Source: Oscillospiraceae bacterium (GTDB lineage Bacteria > Bacillota > Clostridia > Oscillospirales > Ruminococcaceae). From it: a stretch of 64,000 nucleotides of DNA. The position numbers and the translations under genes are program-made. The stretch spans positions 1 through 64,000 of the forward strand of contig JAJQGT010000008.1 in assembly GCA_021201135.1 (NCBI GenBank), written 5' to 3'. The notes below the pieces were generated by a model. It made no database searches, had not been told where the DNA came from, and saw only the letters and a list, made by a program, of their open reading frames with translations. Below, one piece after another: positions 8,863 to 17,108 of this stretch (its first letter is position 1; each line of letters begins with the position of its first letter).

Positions 8863-11106
8863 TCAACCACTGTCCTCATTTACAACAAAGTACGCTTCAA
8901 TAATCGTGCCGACCTCTACTGTCGTTCCGACGGTATAGTTCGAGGTGCCGGAGCATACGGCTCCCGACTTCTCGGCGGCTCCTCCAAGCGGCAACAGATT
9001 AAGTCCTGCCCTCGTCAGCAGTCTGTTTGCCTCCGACAGAGAACAGCCGGATATATCCGGAACGGTCGTGTATTGCACGTCATAGTCTTCATCCGTATAG
9101 ACGACAACCGTGCATCCCGTCGGCATGGTGCTTCCGCTTGAGGGCACCTGTCTTATGACCGTGTCGCCTTCGCCGATTACTTCAATCTCGAGTCCGAGGG
9201 CTTCGAGGGTGGCAGTAGCCTGCTCGACGGTCGAACCTCTTATATACGGGACGGAAACGTCCATATCTTCCAAATCTTCTTCGGTATACTCGGCGTAGTA
9301 CCCGAGGTACGGCAGAATATCGGTCAGAGCTTCAACGACAACGGGCGCCGCAACTGCGGAACCGTAGTAAAGTCCGTTCGTCGGATGGTCGACCATTACA
9401 AGCATGATTATCTCGGGGTCGTCTGCGGGATAGAACGCGACGTAGGACGATACATAGGTCGTACCGGATGAATCCTCATCAAGCTTCTGGGAGGTTCCCG
9501 ACTTGCCGCCGATTGAGTAGCCCTTGATGTAGGCGTTGCTTCCCGAGTTGGTATTAACGACCGTCTCAAGGACCTCACGCATCGTCTCGGAGGTCTCCTC
9601 AGAAATTACCTGCCGTTTGACGGTGGTCTCGTTCTGCATGACGATGTTGCCCTCGGCGTCGACTACCTTGTCAACAACATATGGGGTCAGGAGATATCCG
9701 CCGTTGACAACCGCCGCAAATGCGCATATCATCTGGATAGGCGTGACTTTATTTGCCTGACCGAAGGAACTTGACGCAAGGTTTACAAGCGTCATGCTGT
9801 CGGCGTCGATATAAAGGCTGTTCGACTCGGCAGGAAGGTCGATTCCCGTCTTCTGTGTGAAGCCGAACGCCTCGAAATATTTACTGAACGCCTCCATGCC
9901 GAGCTTCTGCCCAATCTGCACAAACGCCGGGTTGCAGGAGTTTGTCATAGCCTCGGCGAAGGTCTGCGAGCCATGTGCGCCGGAGGTGGCATAGCTCCAG
10001 CAGTGGTAGAGGGTGTCGGCAACGGTTATCGTGCCCGAGCAATAGAAGGTGTCGCTAAGGGTGATTGCGTTCTCTTCAAGAGCCGCCGAGCCGGTTACAA
10101 CCTTGAAAACGGAGCCCGGGAAGTAGATGCTCGAAATCGCCTTGTTCGTCCACTGGGTATAGAGCGATTCGGAGAGCGCCGCGCTGTATTCCTCGTCGGT
10201 GGCGGTGTCCGAAAGCCCCGCCAGATATTCGGAAAGGGATTCGTCCGTCACAACCGACGGTTCGTTGAGATTATATGTGGGAGACGAAGCCATCGCATAG
10301 ACAGCTCCGGTCTTGCAGTTCATGACTATTGCGCAAGCGCCGTTTTCGGGGTCGTTTGCCTCGACTGCGTTGGCAAGAGCCTCCTCGACGTAATACTGGA
10401 TGGTCGCGTCGATTGTCGAATAGACCGAGTTGCCGTCGACTGCGTCGTAGCTCTGCTTGTACTTATACTGAATCTCCGAGCCGTTCGCGTCTATCGCCGT
10501 GACGATTGCGCCGTCGGTGCCCGTAAGATAGTCGTCATACGAAGCCTCGATTCCGTAGATTCCGTAGCCGTCGTAATGCAGATGCCCGACAACGTTCGCC
10601 GCCAGGTCGTCCTGCGGGTAATATCTTTCGGTCGTTGCCGTGGCTCCGACGGAAGTAACTCCCGCCTCGCTCATGATTGTGAGGATTGAGGTCGCCGTAA
10701 TCTTGTCGACTTCGGTCGCTATGACCTGATAGGCGTTGTCCTTATGGAGCTTCTCTTCGATAATGTCCTCATCGACGTCGAGATACTCGGAAAGTGTCTC
10801 GACGATGAGGTCTTCCTGCTCGGTATCTCTTTCCGAGAAGGTTCTCGGGTCGACATAGACGGTATAGACCGTCACGCTCTGTGCGAGCACCTGACCATTC
10901 GAATCGTAGATGGTTCCTCTGTTTGCGCTGATTGTCGTTGTCTTGAACTGCTGGTCGTTGGCGAGAGCCTGATACGTTTCACTGTCAACAATCGCAACCT
11001 GATACATGGTGTATGTGACATACACAAGTGCCACCATCATGATTGCCAGTAGCGGTATCATCAGTCGCCGCTTCATTTTTGGAGTTGTTTTTTTCTGTTC
11101 TGCCAT
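8863..11106 (-). CDS. ftsI: Class B penicillin-binding protein with two PASTA domains (FtsI/PBP2B or SpoVD type)
   Basis: Septal or spore-cortex D,D-transpeptidase partner of the SEDS protein. The N-terminus has one membrane anchor (about 17-37), followed by the PBP dimerisation region. The transpeptidase domain shows the active-site Ser in PGSVFK, the SCN motif in TNSCNPAF, and the KSG motif in GGKSGTSQK. Two PASTA repeats close the protein: one starting near VSVPYIRGSTVEQA and one near TTVPDISGCSLSEA. The ATG at 11106 follows AAGGAG with good spacing. Length 747 aa. Gene position after ftsL fits PBP2B/FtsI; SpoVD is an alternative because spore-formers often encode both here. Confidence 0.93.
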   Translation of the reverse strand: MAEQKKTTPKMKRRLMIPLLAIMMVALVYVTYTMYQVAIVDSETYQALANDQQFKTTTISANRGTIYDSNGQVLAQSVTVYTVYVDPRTFSERDTEQEDLIVETLSEYLDVDEDIIEEKLHKDNAYQVIATEVDKITATSILTIMSEAGVTSVGATATTERYYPQDDLAANVVGHLHYDGYGIYGIEASYDDYLTGTDGAIVTAIDANGSEIQYKYKQSYDAVDGNSVYSTIDATIQYYVEEALANAVEANDPENGACAIVMNCKTGAVYAMASSPTYNLNEPSVVTDESLSEYLAGLSDTATDEEYSAALSESLYTQWTNKAISSIYFPGSVFKVVTGSAALEENAITLSDTFYCSGTITVADTLYHCWSYATSGAHGSQTFAEAMTNSCNPAFVQIGQKLGMEAFSKYFEAFGFTQKTGIDLPAESNSLYIDADSMTLVNLASSSFGQANKVTPIQMICAFAAVVNGGYLLTPYVVDKVVDAEGNIVMQNETTVKRQVISEETSETMREVLETVVNTNSGSNAYIKGYSIGGKSGTSQKLDEDSSGTTYVSSYVAFYPADDPEIIMLVMVDHPTNGLYYGSAVAAPVVVEALTDILPYLGYYAEYTEEDLEDMDVSVPYIRGSTVEQATATLEALGLEIEVIGEGDTVIRQVPSSGSTMPTGCTVVVYTDEDYDVQYTTVPDISGCSLSEANRLLTRAGLNLLPLGGAAEKSGAVCSGTSNYTVGTTVEVGTIIEAYFVVNEDSG

Positions 11107-11160
11107 TTTAACTCCTTCTTGCAAAAAATAACACGTTCCGACTTTTTGCCTCTTACTGAA

Positions 11161-11209
11161 GAAAGCTAAGTTTACCCTTCAATATTCAAGAAGGCAAAAC
11201 TTAACTTTC
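11161..11209. promoter_or_regulatory. Long imperfect hairpin between ftsL and ftsI
   Basis: Two 20-nt arms (11161-11180 and 11190-11209) pair with only one wobble and a two-base internal loop, around a 9-nt loop. There is no T-tract, so it is not a standard terminator. It could be an mRNA-processing or stability element within the dcw transcript. Confidence 0.6.
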
Positions 11210-11245
11210 CCTCGATACACTTATCTCATTACCAATACTATTTAA

Positions 11246-11749
11246 TCAGAACCCAAGATATTCAAACAGGTCGTCAAACCAGTTCTTTAAGATTACGAAT
11301 ATGTTTGAGCTCTCCGTTTCTACAACCTCGATGACGGTGTCCGCCTCAACCTCGACATATTCAATCTGGGATTTATCTAACTTTTCAAGCCCAAGAACGT
11401 TCTGGGCGTATTCCTCGACGGTCTTCAGCGACGTTTTCGATTCATACTCGGCGGCGAGGCTTGCGTTGTCGCTCTCGAGCTCCGAAAGACTGCTCTCAAG
11501 CGTCGAAATCTCGTTGAAGAGACGGTTGCTCTCGACCTTGCCATAGAGAAGTGCGAACATCACTGCAAAAACGACTGCGGCGGTTACGAAAATCGTGAAA
11601 AGGTTCTGCGGCAGAGCGATTGTGTTATGCCGTATTTCGATACGGGGCTTGCGTTTCGGCTCCGCCTTCGGCTGAGTCTTCGGCTGGGCGTTGCTCTTCG
11701 GCTCATAGACCGAAATATCATAAGCTAAATTGTCGTCACGATACGCCAT
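11246..11749 (-). CDS. ftsL: FtsL-like septum formation protein
   Basis: Small bitopic divisome protein of the FtsL/DivIC class. A Pro/Lys-rich cytoplasmic N-terminus of about 45 residues (repeated QPK/EPK) leads to one membrane helix at about 51-70. A coiled coil follows (ESNRLFNEISTLESSLSELE). The C-terminal NVLGLEKLDKSQIEYVEVE matches the short conserved FtsL tail. At 167 aa it is longer than most, owing to both tails. GAGGGTG lies before the ATG. Function is assigned by position between rsmH and the transpeptidase plus topology; sequence conservation is weak in this family. Confidence 0.8.
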   Translation of the reverse strand: MAYRDDNLAYDISVYEPKSNAQPKTQPKAEPKRKPRIEIRHNTIALPQNLFTIFVTAAVVFAVMFALLYGKVESNRLFNEISTLESSLSELESDNASLAAEYESKTSLKTVEEYAQNVLGLEKLDKSQIEYVEVEADTVIEVVETESSNIFVILKNWFDDLFEYLGF

Positions 11750-11761
11750 GTTTACACCCTC

Positions 11762-12685
11762 TTACAATTTTTCTACTATCCGTAATTTTGCCGAATGGCT
11801 TCGATTGTTGCTCTCTAACTCCGCTTCGCTCGGTTCTATGGGCTTTTTGGTGATTATCTTGCCCCTCGGGGTTCTGCCGCATACGCACACGGGGAACTCG
11901 GGCGGGCAGATACAGCCCTGTGCGAAGCTAAGAAATCTCTGCTTCACCATTCTGTCCTCGAGCGAGTGGAATGTAATCACGCAAAGCCTTCCGCCCGGCT
12001 TGAGTCTGTCAAAGCCCTTGTCCAACGCTTCCGAAAGCTCGCCGAACTCGTTGTTTACTTCTATTCTTATCGCCTGAAAGGTCTTCTTGCAGGGGTTCTT
12101 CTCCCGTTTTACCTTTGCCGGAACCGATTCTCTTATTATATCCGCCAGATCGCCGACGGTTCTTATCTCGTTCTTTTCGCGCTCTTTGACGATGTTCGAG
12201 GCGATGTTCTTTGCAAACTTCTCTTCGCCGTACTCAAAAAGTATACGGGTCAGGTCTTCATACGAATATGTGTTGACGACGTCCCGGGCACTAAGTCCGC
12301 TCTCGCTCATTCTCATGTCGAGATCGCTCTCTTCCGAGTGATAGGAAAAGCCTCTGTCAGGGTTGTCAAGCTGATAGGAGCTGACGCCGATATCAAGGAG
12401 CAAGCCGTCGATGCCCTCGATTCCCTGCTCGTCAAGTATCTTGTCGACGTTTCCGAACGTCCCTTCCACAACTGTGGCGTTCAGTCCGAAAAGCCGCTCA
12501 CGGGCGACCTCCACAGCCTCGGGGTCGCGGTCAATCGCTATGAGCTTGCCCGTGACAAGCTTTTTTGCAACCGCTCTTGAGTGCCCCGCACCGCCTGCCG
12601 TGCCGTCAACGTAAATCCCGTCGGGCTTGATATTAAGTCCGTCTATACACTCATCCAGTAGAACCGGTATATGCCGAAATTCCAT
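11762..12685 (-). CDS. rsmH: 16S rRNA (cytosine-1402-N4)-methyltransferase RsmH
   Basis: SAM-dependent methyltransferase (formerly MraW) modifying C1402 in the ribosomal P site. HIPVLLDECIDGLNIKPDGIYVDGTAGGAGHS at the N-terminus holds the SAM-binding motif, and LLLDIGVSSYQLDNPDRGFSY and the C-terminal FHSLEDRMVKQRF are family signatures. The 307 aa length is usual. AAGGAT precedes the ATG. It is the second gene of the dcw operon, 18 nt after mraZ. Confidence 0.97.
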   Translation of the reverse strand: MEFRHIPVLLDECIDGLNIKPDGIYVDGTAGGAGHSRAVAKKLVTGKLIAIDRDPEAVEVARERLFGLNATVVEGTFGNVDKILDEQGIEGIDGLLLDIGVSSYQLDNPDRGFSYHSEESDLDMRMSESGLSARDVVNTYSYEDLTRILFEYGEEKFAKNIASNIVKEREKNEIRTVGDLADIIRESVPAKVKREKNPCKKTFQAIRIEVNNEFGELSEALDKGFDRLKPGGRLCVITFHSLEDRMVKQRFLSFAQGCICPPEFPVCVCGRTPRGKIITKKPIEPSEAELESNNRSHSAKLRIVEKL

Positions 12686-12703
12686 GAAACTATCCTTATT
12701 TCT

Positions 12704-13138
12704 TTATTCCAGTGCTTCAAGAGCCGCATAGAGGTCATCCGGCGAAATCGACTGCGTGAACTCTTCATAGGTGTTCTTGTCCCAGATTTCCGCCGTGTCG
12801 ATAGCTCCGACGACGTAAACGTCCTTGAGGAGCCGGGCGTATTCTCTCAAAGCCTGTGGCACCAAAATTCTTCCGAGCTTATCCGTTTCGACCTGAATAG
12901 CTCCCTTGATGTAAATCTGCTTGAGGATTTCCTTGTCCTTGCCCTCACGCATGAGTGAAATCTTGTCACGGAGTGCGTTCCAATGCTCGGTTGAGTATGC
13001 AACCAGCCGATGGTCTGCGCCTCTTGTCAAGACAAAGCTGTCGCCCAATACGTCACGAAATCTTTGCGGGAAGCTCATTCTGCCCTTCACGTCAATCGTA
13101 TAAGGGAGCTCGCCGCTCATTTTTAACTCTTCCGGCAT
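12704..13138 (-). CDS. mraZ: Transcriptional regulator/division protein MraZ
   Basis: First gene of the dcw operon. It is a nucleoid-associated regulator that, in studied bacteria, binds repeats in its own promoter. Two SpoVT/AbrB-type domains are visible: ELPYTIDVKGRMSFPQRFRD and, about 75 residues later, VETDKLGRILVPQALREYA. The open frame begins with GTG at 13162, but GAGGTG lies six bases before ATG 13138, which I chose (144 aa). ATG 13120, the position equivalent to the usual family start, is also possible. Divergent from argC. Confidence 0.93.
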   Translation of the reverse strand: MPEELKMSGELPYTIDVKGRMSFPQRFRDVLGDSFVLTRGADHRLVAYSTEHWNALRDKISLMREGKDKEILKQIYIKGAIQVETDKLGRILVPQALREYARLLKDVYVVGAIDTAEIWDKNTYEEFTQSISPDDLYAALEALE

Positions 13139-13193
13139 CGGATTCACCTCACTTTTTGCCACCTTTTAACACCTGATACCACTCAGTACACCA

Positions 13194-13222
13194 ATTATAG
13201 CATTATATTTTCCAAAATGCAA
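13194..13222 (-). promoter_or_regulatory. Promoter of the mraZ/dcw operon
   Basis: Minus-strand TTGCAT, 17 nt, TATAAT, with the -10 about 55 nt upstream of the mraZ start. It drives the division cluster and is divergent from the argC promoter. Confidence 0.75.
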
Positions 13223-13279
13223 TAGGGAATTTCGATTCTCGGGAATTTTTTTGAGAACCTCTCTTTTTAAAAATAATGG

Positions 13280-13308
13280 TTGCAAAAAAAGTGCATATGT
13301 TGTATAAT
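13280..13308 (+). promoter_or_regulatory. Promoter of the argCJBD operon
   Basis: TTGCAA, 17 nt, TATAAT. The sequence around the -10 (TGTATAATACA) is palindromic and could overlap an ArgR operator, but it is not a clear ARG box. Confidence 0.75.
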
Positions 13309-13309
13309 A

Positions 13310-13359
13310 CAGCTTGGGATATAAGTATCCCAAGCTGCGGAAGTTGCTTTGCAACTTCC
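13310..13359 (+). promoter_or_regulatory. Two consecutive hairpins at the 5' end of the argC leader
   Basis: Hairpin one has perfect 12-nt arms CAGCTTGGGATA and TATCCCAAGCTG (13310-13337), starting close to the expected +1. Hairpin two has arms GGAAGTTGC and GCAACTTCC around TTT (13339-13359). No T-tract follows. They may stabilise the mRNA 5' end or be inserted palindromes; no known riboswitch is recognised. Confidence 0.6.
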
Positions 13360-13387
13360 ACAATCACTTTCGGGAGATTGGTATAGT

Positions 13388-14428
13388 ATGAATAAGATTA
13401 AAGTTGGTATTATCGGTGCGACGGGTTATGCCGGTGCCGAGTTGGTAAGATTGTTGAAGCAGAGAGATGACGTCGAAATCGTTGGGCTCGGGTCGCGTAG
13501 CTATGCGGGGACGCCCTTCTCGAACGAATACGGCGCTCTCCGTGATTACGAAGACGACGAATGCTGTGGCGAGGATATGGCGGAAATGTCGAAAAACTGC
13601 GACGTTATCTTCACCGCCACTCCGCAGGGCTTCTGTGCCTCTCAGGTGACCGAGGAAATTCTCTCGAAATGCAAGATTATCGACCTCAGCGCCGATTTCA
13701 GAATAACAGATCCCGAAATCTATGAGCAGTGGTACAAGATTCATCATCCCTGCCCCGAATTCATAAAAGAAGCCGTCTATGGCTTGCCCGAAATCAATCG
13801 GGATAGAATAAAGAGCGCCCGGCTCATCGCTAACCCGGGTTGCTATCCGACCTGCTCATTCTTAAGCATCTATCCGCTTCTCAAGGCGGGCTACATAGAC
13901 CCCGACACGATTATCATCGACGCAAAGAGCGGCACCTCGGGCGCCGGCAGAGGTGCCAAGACCGCAAACCTCTTCTGCGAGGTCAATGAATCCATCAAGG
14001 CTTATTCCGTCGCCGCACACAGGCACGTCCCCGAGATTGAAGAGCAGTTGTCGAATATTGCAGGACGTGACATAAGAATCAGCTTCACCCCGCACCTCGT
14101 GCCCATGCAAAGAGGAATCTTAGTAACCGCATACGCAAGCCTCGTAAAATCCGTAACCCCGGAAGAGCTCCATGCGGCGTATGAGGCCTGCTACAAGGAC
14201 GAGCATTTTGTCCGTGTCCTCCCCTATGGCGTGCCGACCGAGACAAGATGGGTCAGGGGCTCGAACCTTGCCGACGTTTCCTGCAAACTGGACGAGCGCA
14301 CAAACAAGGTCATCATGATGGGCGCCATCGACAACATGGTCAAGGGCGCCGCAGGACAGGCAATTCAGAACATGAACCTGATGTTTGGTCTCCCCGAGGC
14401 TAAGGGAATTGAACAGCTACCGCTATAA
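13388..14428 (+). CDS. argC: N-acetyl-gamma-glutamyl-phosphate reductase ArgC
   Basis: NADPH-dependent reduction of N-acetylglutamyl phosphate to the semialdehyde, third step of arginine synthesis. The N-terminal dinucleotide fold GIIGATGYAGAELVRLL is intact. The catalytic Cys sits in ANPGCYPTCSF, and the histidine region VAAHRHVPEIEEQL is visible. ATG 13388 is preceded by GGGAGA; the frame upstream only crosses the leader hairpins. 346 aa is typical. First gene of argC-GNAT-argJ-argB-argD on its own sigma-A promoter. Confidence 0.97.
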   Translation: MNKIKVGIIGATGYAGAELVRLLKQRDDVEIVGLGSRSYAGTPFSNEYGALRDYEDDECCGEDMAEMSKNCDVIFTATPQGFCASQVTEEILSKCKIIDLSADFRITDPEIYEQWYKIHHPCPEFIKEAVYGLPEINRDRIKSARLIANPGCYPTCSFLSIYPLLKAGYIDPDTIIIDAKSGTSGAGRGAKTANLFCEVNESIKAYSVAAHRHVPEIEEQLSNIAGRDIRISFTPHLVPMQRGILVTAYASLVKSVTPEELHAAYEACYKDEHFVRVLPYGVPTETRWVRGSNLADVSCKLDERTNKVIMMGAIDNMVKGAAGQAIQNMNLMFGLPEAKGIEQLPL

Positions 14429-14454
14429 TGTAGGGGCGGATATTATCCGCCCGC
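14429..14454. repeat. Half copy of the TGTAGGGGCGGAT palindromic repeat
   Basis: TGTAGGGGCGGATATTATCC followed by GCCC, directly after the argC stop codon. It is a perfect internal palindrome, related to the elements at 3586 and 62993. Confidence 0.85.
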
Positions 14455-14471
14455 AAGAAGGGTAAATACCT

Positions 14472-14936
14472 ATGACTACTAAATCCGGCGCACTCTTGCG
14501 CCCCATGACAATAGCAGACTACCCCGCGGTGTTCGCTCTCTGGGAGAGCATCGAGGGGTTTGCAATCCGCAGTATCGATGACTCTTATGACGGAGTAAAA
14601 CGATTTCTCGCAAGAAACCCGGGACTGAGCGTCGTTGCTGAGCTCGACGGCAAGCTCGTCGGGACAATCCTTTGCGGGAGCGACGGCAGAACGGGCTATT
14701 TCTATCACGTCTGCGTCGAAAGAAGCTACCGCAACCACGGCATTGGCTCGGACATGGTGCGGTTCTGCACCGAGGCTCTGAAAGCCGACGGCGTCAACAA
14801 AATCAGCCTCATCGCCTTCAAGCAAAACCGCCTCGGCAACTCCTTCTGGCAATCGACCGGTTGGTCGCCGAGGGAGGACGTAAACGTCTATGATTTGGTT
14901 CTCAATGACGAAAATAAAATAAAAAGAAATCTATAG
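14472..14936 (+). CDS. GNAT-family N-acetyltransferase
   Basis: A single GNAT domain of 154 aa. It has the acetyl-CoA-binding stretch VCVERSYRNHGIGSDMVRF (the R/Q-x-x-G-x-G/A loop as RNHGIG) and the C-terminal KQNRLGNSFWQSTGW typical of these enzymes. AAGAAGG precedes the ATG, and the argJ start follows 11 nt after its stop, so it is co-transcribed with arginine genes. Context suggests a stand-alone short N-acetylglutamate synthase feeding ArgB, but the sequence does not prove the substrate; it could acetylate another amine. Confidence 0.85.
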   Translation: MTTKSGALLRPMTIADYPAVFALWESIEGFAIRSIDDSYDGVKRFLARNPGLSVVAELDGKLVGTILCGSDGRTGYFYHVCVERSYRNHGIGSDMVRFCTEALKADGVNKISLIAFKQNRLGNSFWQSTGWSPREDVNVYDLVLNDENKIKRNL

Positions 14937-14947
14937 AGGGAATTACA

Positions 14948-16177
14948 ATGAAAATCGAAAAAATCTCCGGCGGCGTAACTGCCGCTATCGGCTTTTCTGC
15001 CGGTTCTTATGCGGCGGGAATAAAATATCAGGGTCGGGACGATATGGCTATGATTTTAAGCGAAGTCCCTGCCGTCACCGCCGGAACCTTCACCACAAAT
15101 CTTGTGAAAGCCGCTCCTGTCCTCTTCGATAAAGAAATCGTCGAGAACTACGAGACCTCTCAGGCGGTCGTTATCAATTCCGGCATCGCCAACGCCTGCA
15201 CCGGCAAGGAGGGCTTCGACTGCTGTAAGGCTGTTTCGGACGAGGCTAAGTCGGTTCTCGGGCTCGGCGAGGGCTCGGTCCTGGTAGCTTCAACAGGCGT
15301 TATTGGCAAACAGCTCCCCGTTGACAAGCTCAAGGCGGGCGTTAGGGCTCTTTCCGAAAGGCTCGGCACCGATGAAGCCCACGGCACTGCGGCTGAAAAA
15401 GCAATCATGACCACTGACACAAAGCCTAAGGAAGTCGCAGTCAGGTTCACCCTCGGCGGCAAGACCGTCACAATCGGCGGCATGTGCAAGGGCTCCGGCA
15501 TGATTCACCCGAATATGTGCACGATGCTCTGCTTCATCACCTCGGATGTTGCTATTTCAAAAGAATTGCTGAATAAGGCGCTCAAAGCCGATATTCAGGA
15601 CACATTCAATATGATTTCGGTCGACGGCGACACCTCGACAAACGACACCGTCATCTTGATGGCGAACGGTCTTGCGGGTAACCCCGAGATTACCGAAGAG
15701 AATGAAGACTATGAAACCTTCTGCAAGGCTCTTCGAATCGTCACCGAAACGCTCGCCAAGAAGATTGCCGGCGACGGCGAGGGTTGCACGGCTCTCTTGG
15801 AAGTAAAAGTTGTGAACGCCTCCGACAAAGAGACAGCAAAAACTCTTGCGAAGTCGGTCGTCTGCTCAAGCCTCACGAAGGCGGCAATCTACGGGCACGA
15901 CGCAAACTGGGGAAGAATCCTCTGTGCTCTCGGCTATTCCGGTGCGAAGTTCAATCCCGACACCACCGATTTGTACTTCATCAGCGCCGCAGGAAAGCTT
16001 CGGGTCGTCGAGAACGGCATGGCGACGGACTACTCTGAAGAGTTCGCTACAAAGATTCTCTCGGAGCCGGAGGTTACGGTTATCGCCGATGTCCACGACG
16101 GCAAGGCGACCGCCACGGCATGGGGTTGCGATTTGACATATGACTACGTTAAAATCAACGCCGACTATCGTTCATAA
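14948..16177 (+). CDS. argJ: Glutamate N-acetyltransferase/N-acetylglutamate synthase ArgJ
   Basis: Ornithine acetyltransferase that recycles the acetyl group from N-acetylornithine to glutamate, and may also use acetyl-CoA. It is made as a proenzyme that cleaves itself before a catalytic Thr. The site is [14 protein letters not shown], where the residue before the Thr is Cys rather than the more usual Ala. VNAASD-like and HDANWGRI motifs are also present ([26 protein letters not shown]). Length 409 aa. Being cyclic, it leaves the upstream GNAT possibly only anaplerotic. AGAGGGAA precedes the ATG. Confidence 0.96.
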   Translation: MKIEKISGGVTAAIGFSAGSYAAGIKYQGRDDMAMILSEVPAVTAGTFTTNLVKAAPVLFDKEIVENYETSQAVVINSGIANACTGKEGFDCCKAVSDEAKSVLGLGEGSVLVASTGVIGKQLPVDKLKAGVRALSERLGTDEAHGTAAEKAIMTTDTKPKEVAVRFTLGGKTVTIGGMCKGSGMIHPNMCTMLCFITSDVAISKELLNKALKADIQDTFNMISVDGDTSTNDTVILMANGLAGNPEITEENEDYETFCKALRIVTETLAKKIAGDGEGCTALLEVKVVNASDKETAKTLAKSVVCSSLTKAAIYGHDANWGRILCALGYSGAKFNPDTTDLYFISAAGKLRVVENGMATDYSEEFATKILSEPEVTVIADVHDGKATATAWGCDLTYDYVKINADYRS

Positions 16178-16191
16178 AGGAGCTATATAAA

Positions 16192-17103
16192 ATGACAGAA
16201 AATACTAATGCCGTCCCGGATATGGACGTAATGCAGAAGGCGCAGGTGCTCATCGAGGCATTGCCCTATATACAGCGGTTCAATCGCAAAATAATCGTCG
16301 TCAAGTACGGCGGGAGCGCGATGGTCGACGAAAAGCTCAAGTACAGCGTCATTCAGGACGTCGTGCTTCTTAAGCTCGTAGGGTTCAAGCCCATCATCGT
16401 CCACGGCGGCGGCAAGGAAATCAGCCGTTGGGTCGGCAAAGTCGGAATGGAACCGCACTTCGTGAACGGGCTTCGAGTCACCGATGAGCCGACAATGGAA
16501 ATCGCCGAAATGGTTCTGAACCGCGTCAACAAGAGCCTTGTCCAGCTCGTCAACGAGCTCGGCGTCAAGGCGGTCGGCATCAGCGGCAAGGACGGAATGC
16601 TCCTAAAGTGCGAGAAGAAGCTCTCGGGCGGCGAGGACATCGGCTATGTCGGCGAGATTACCGAAGTGAACCCGAAGATAATCTATGATTTGCTCGAAAA
16701 GGACTTCCTGCCGATTATCTGCCCGATTGGATTTGACAACGACTTCTACAGCTACAACATCAACGCCGACGACGCGGCTTGCGCGATTGCAAGAGCCGTG
16801 AACGCCGAAAAGCTTGCGTTCCTGACGGACGTCGAGGGCGTTTACAAGGATTTCAACGACAAATCTTCTCTCATCTCAGAGATGACCGTTTCGGAGGCTC
16901 AGAAATTTGTCGAAGAAGGAAGCTTCGGCGGCGGAATGCTCCCCAAAATGCAGAACTGCATCGACGCCATCAACCACGGCGTCAACCGTGTGCATATTCT
17001 TGACGGACGCATCGCGCACTGCCTCCTGCTCGAAATCTTCACCAATAAGGGAATCGGCACCGCCATCATCCGTGACGGTGGGGAAAGATACTATAAGGAG
17101 TGA
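16192..17103 (+). CDS. argB: Acetylglutamate kinase ArgB
   Basis: Phosphorylates N-acetylglutamate; amino acid kinase fold. Lys and Gly of VVKYGGSAM near residue 40 bind ATP, and VHGGGKEI holds the substrate loop. The C-terminal [21 protein letters not shown] region is the conserved nucleotide site. The N-terminal helix before the kinase core (about residues 1-30) resembles the arginine-sensitive hexameric forms, which suggests feedback inhibition; this is inference. AAGGAG lies ten bases before the ATG. Its stop overlaps the ribosome site of argD. Confidence 0.96.
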   Translation: MTENTNAVPDMDVMQKAQVLIEALPYIQRFNRKIIVVKYGGSAMVDEKLKYSVIQDVVLLKLVGFKPIIVHGGGKEISRWVGKVGMEPHFVNGLRVTDEPTMEIAEMVLNRVNKSLVQLVNELGVKAVGISGKDGMLLKCEKKLSGGEDIGYVGEITEVNPKIIYDLLEKDFLPIICPIGFDNDFYSYNINADDAACAIARAVNAEKLAFLTDVEGVYKDFNDKSSLISEMTVSEAQKFVEEGSFGGGMLPKMQNCIDAINHGVNRVHILDGRIAHCLLLEIFTNKGIGTAIIRDGGERYYKE

Positions 17104-17108
17104 GCGCA

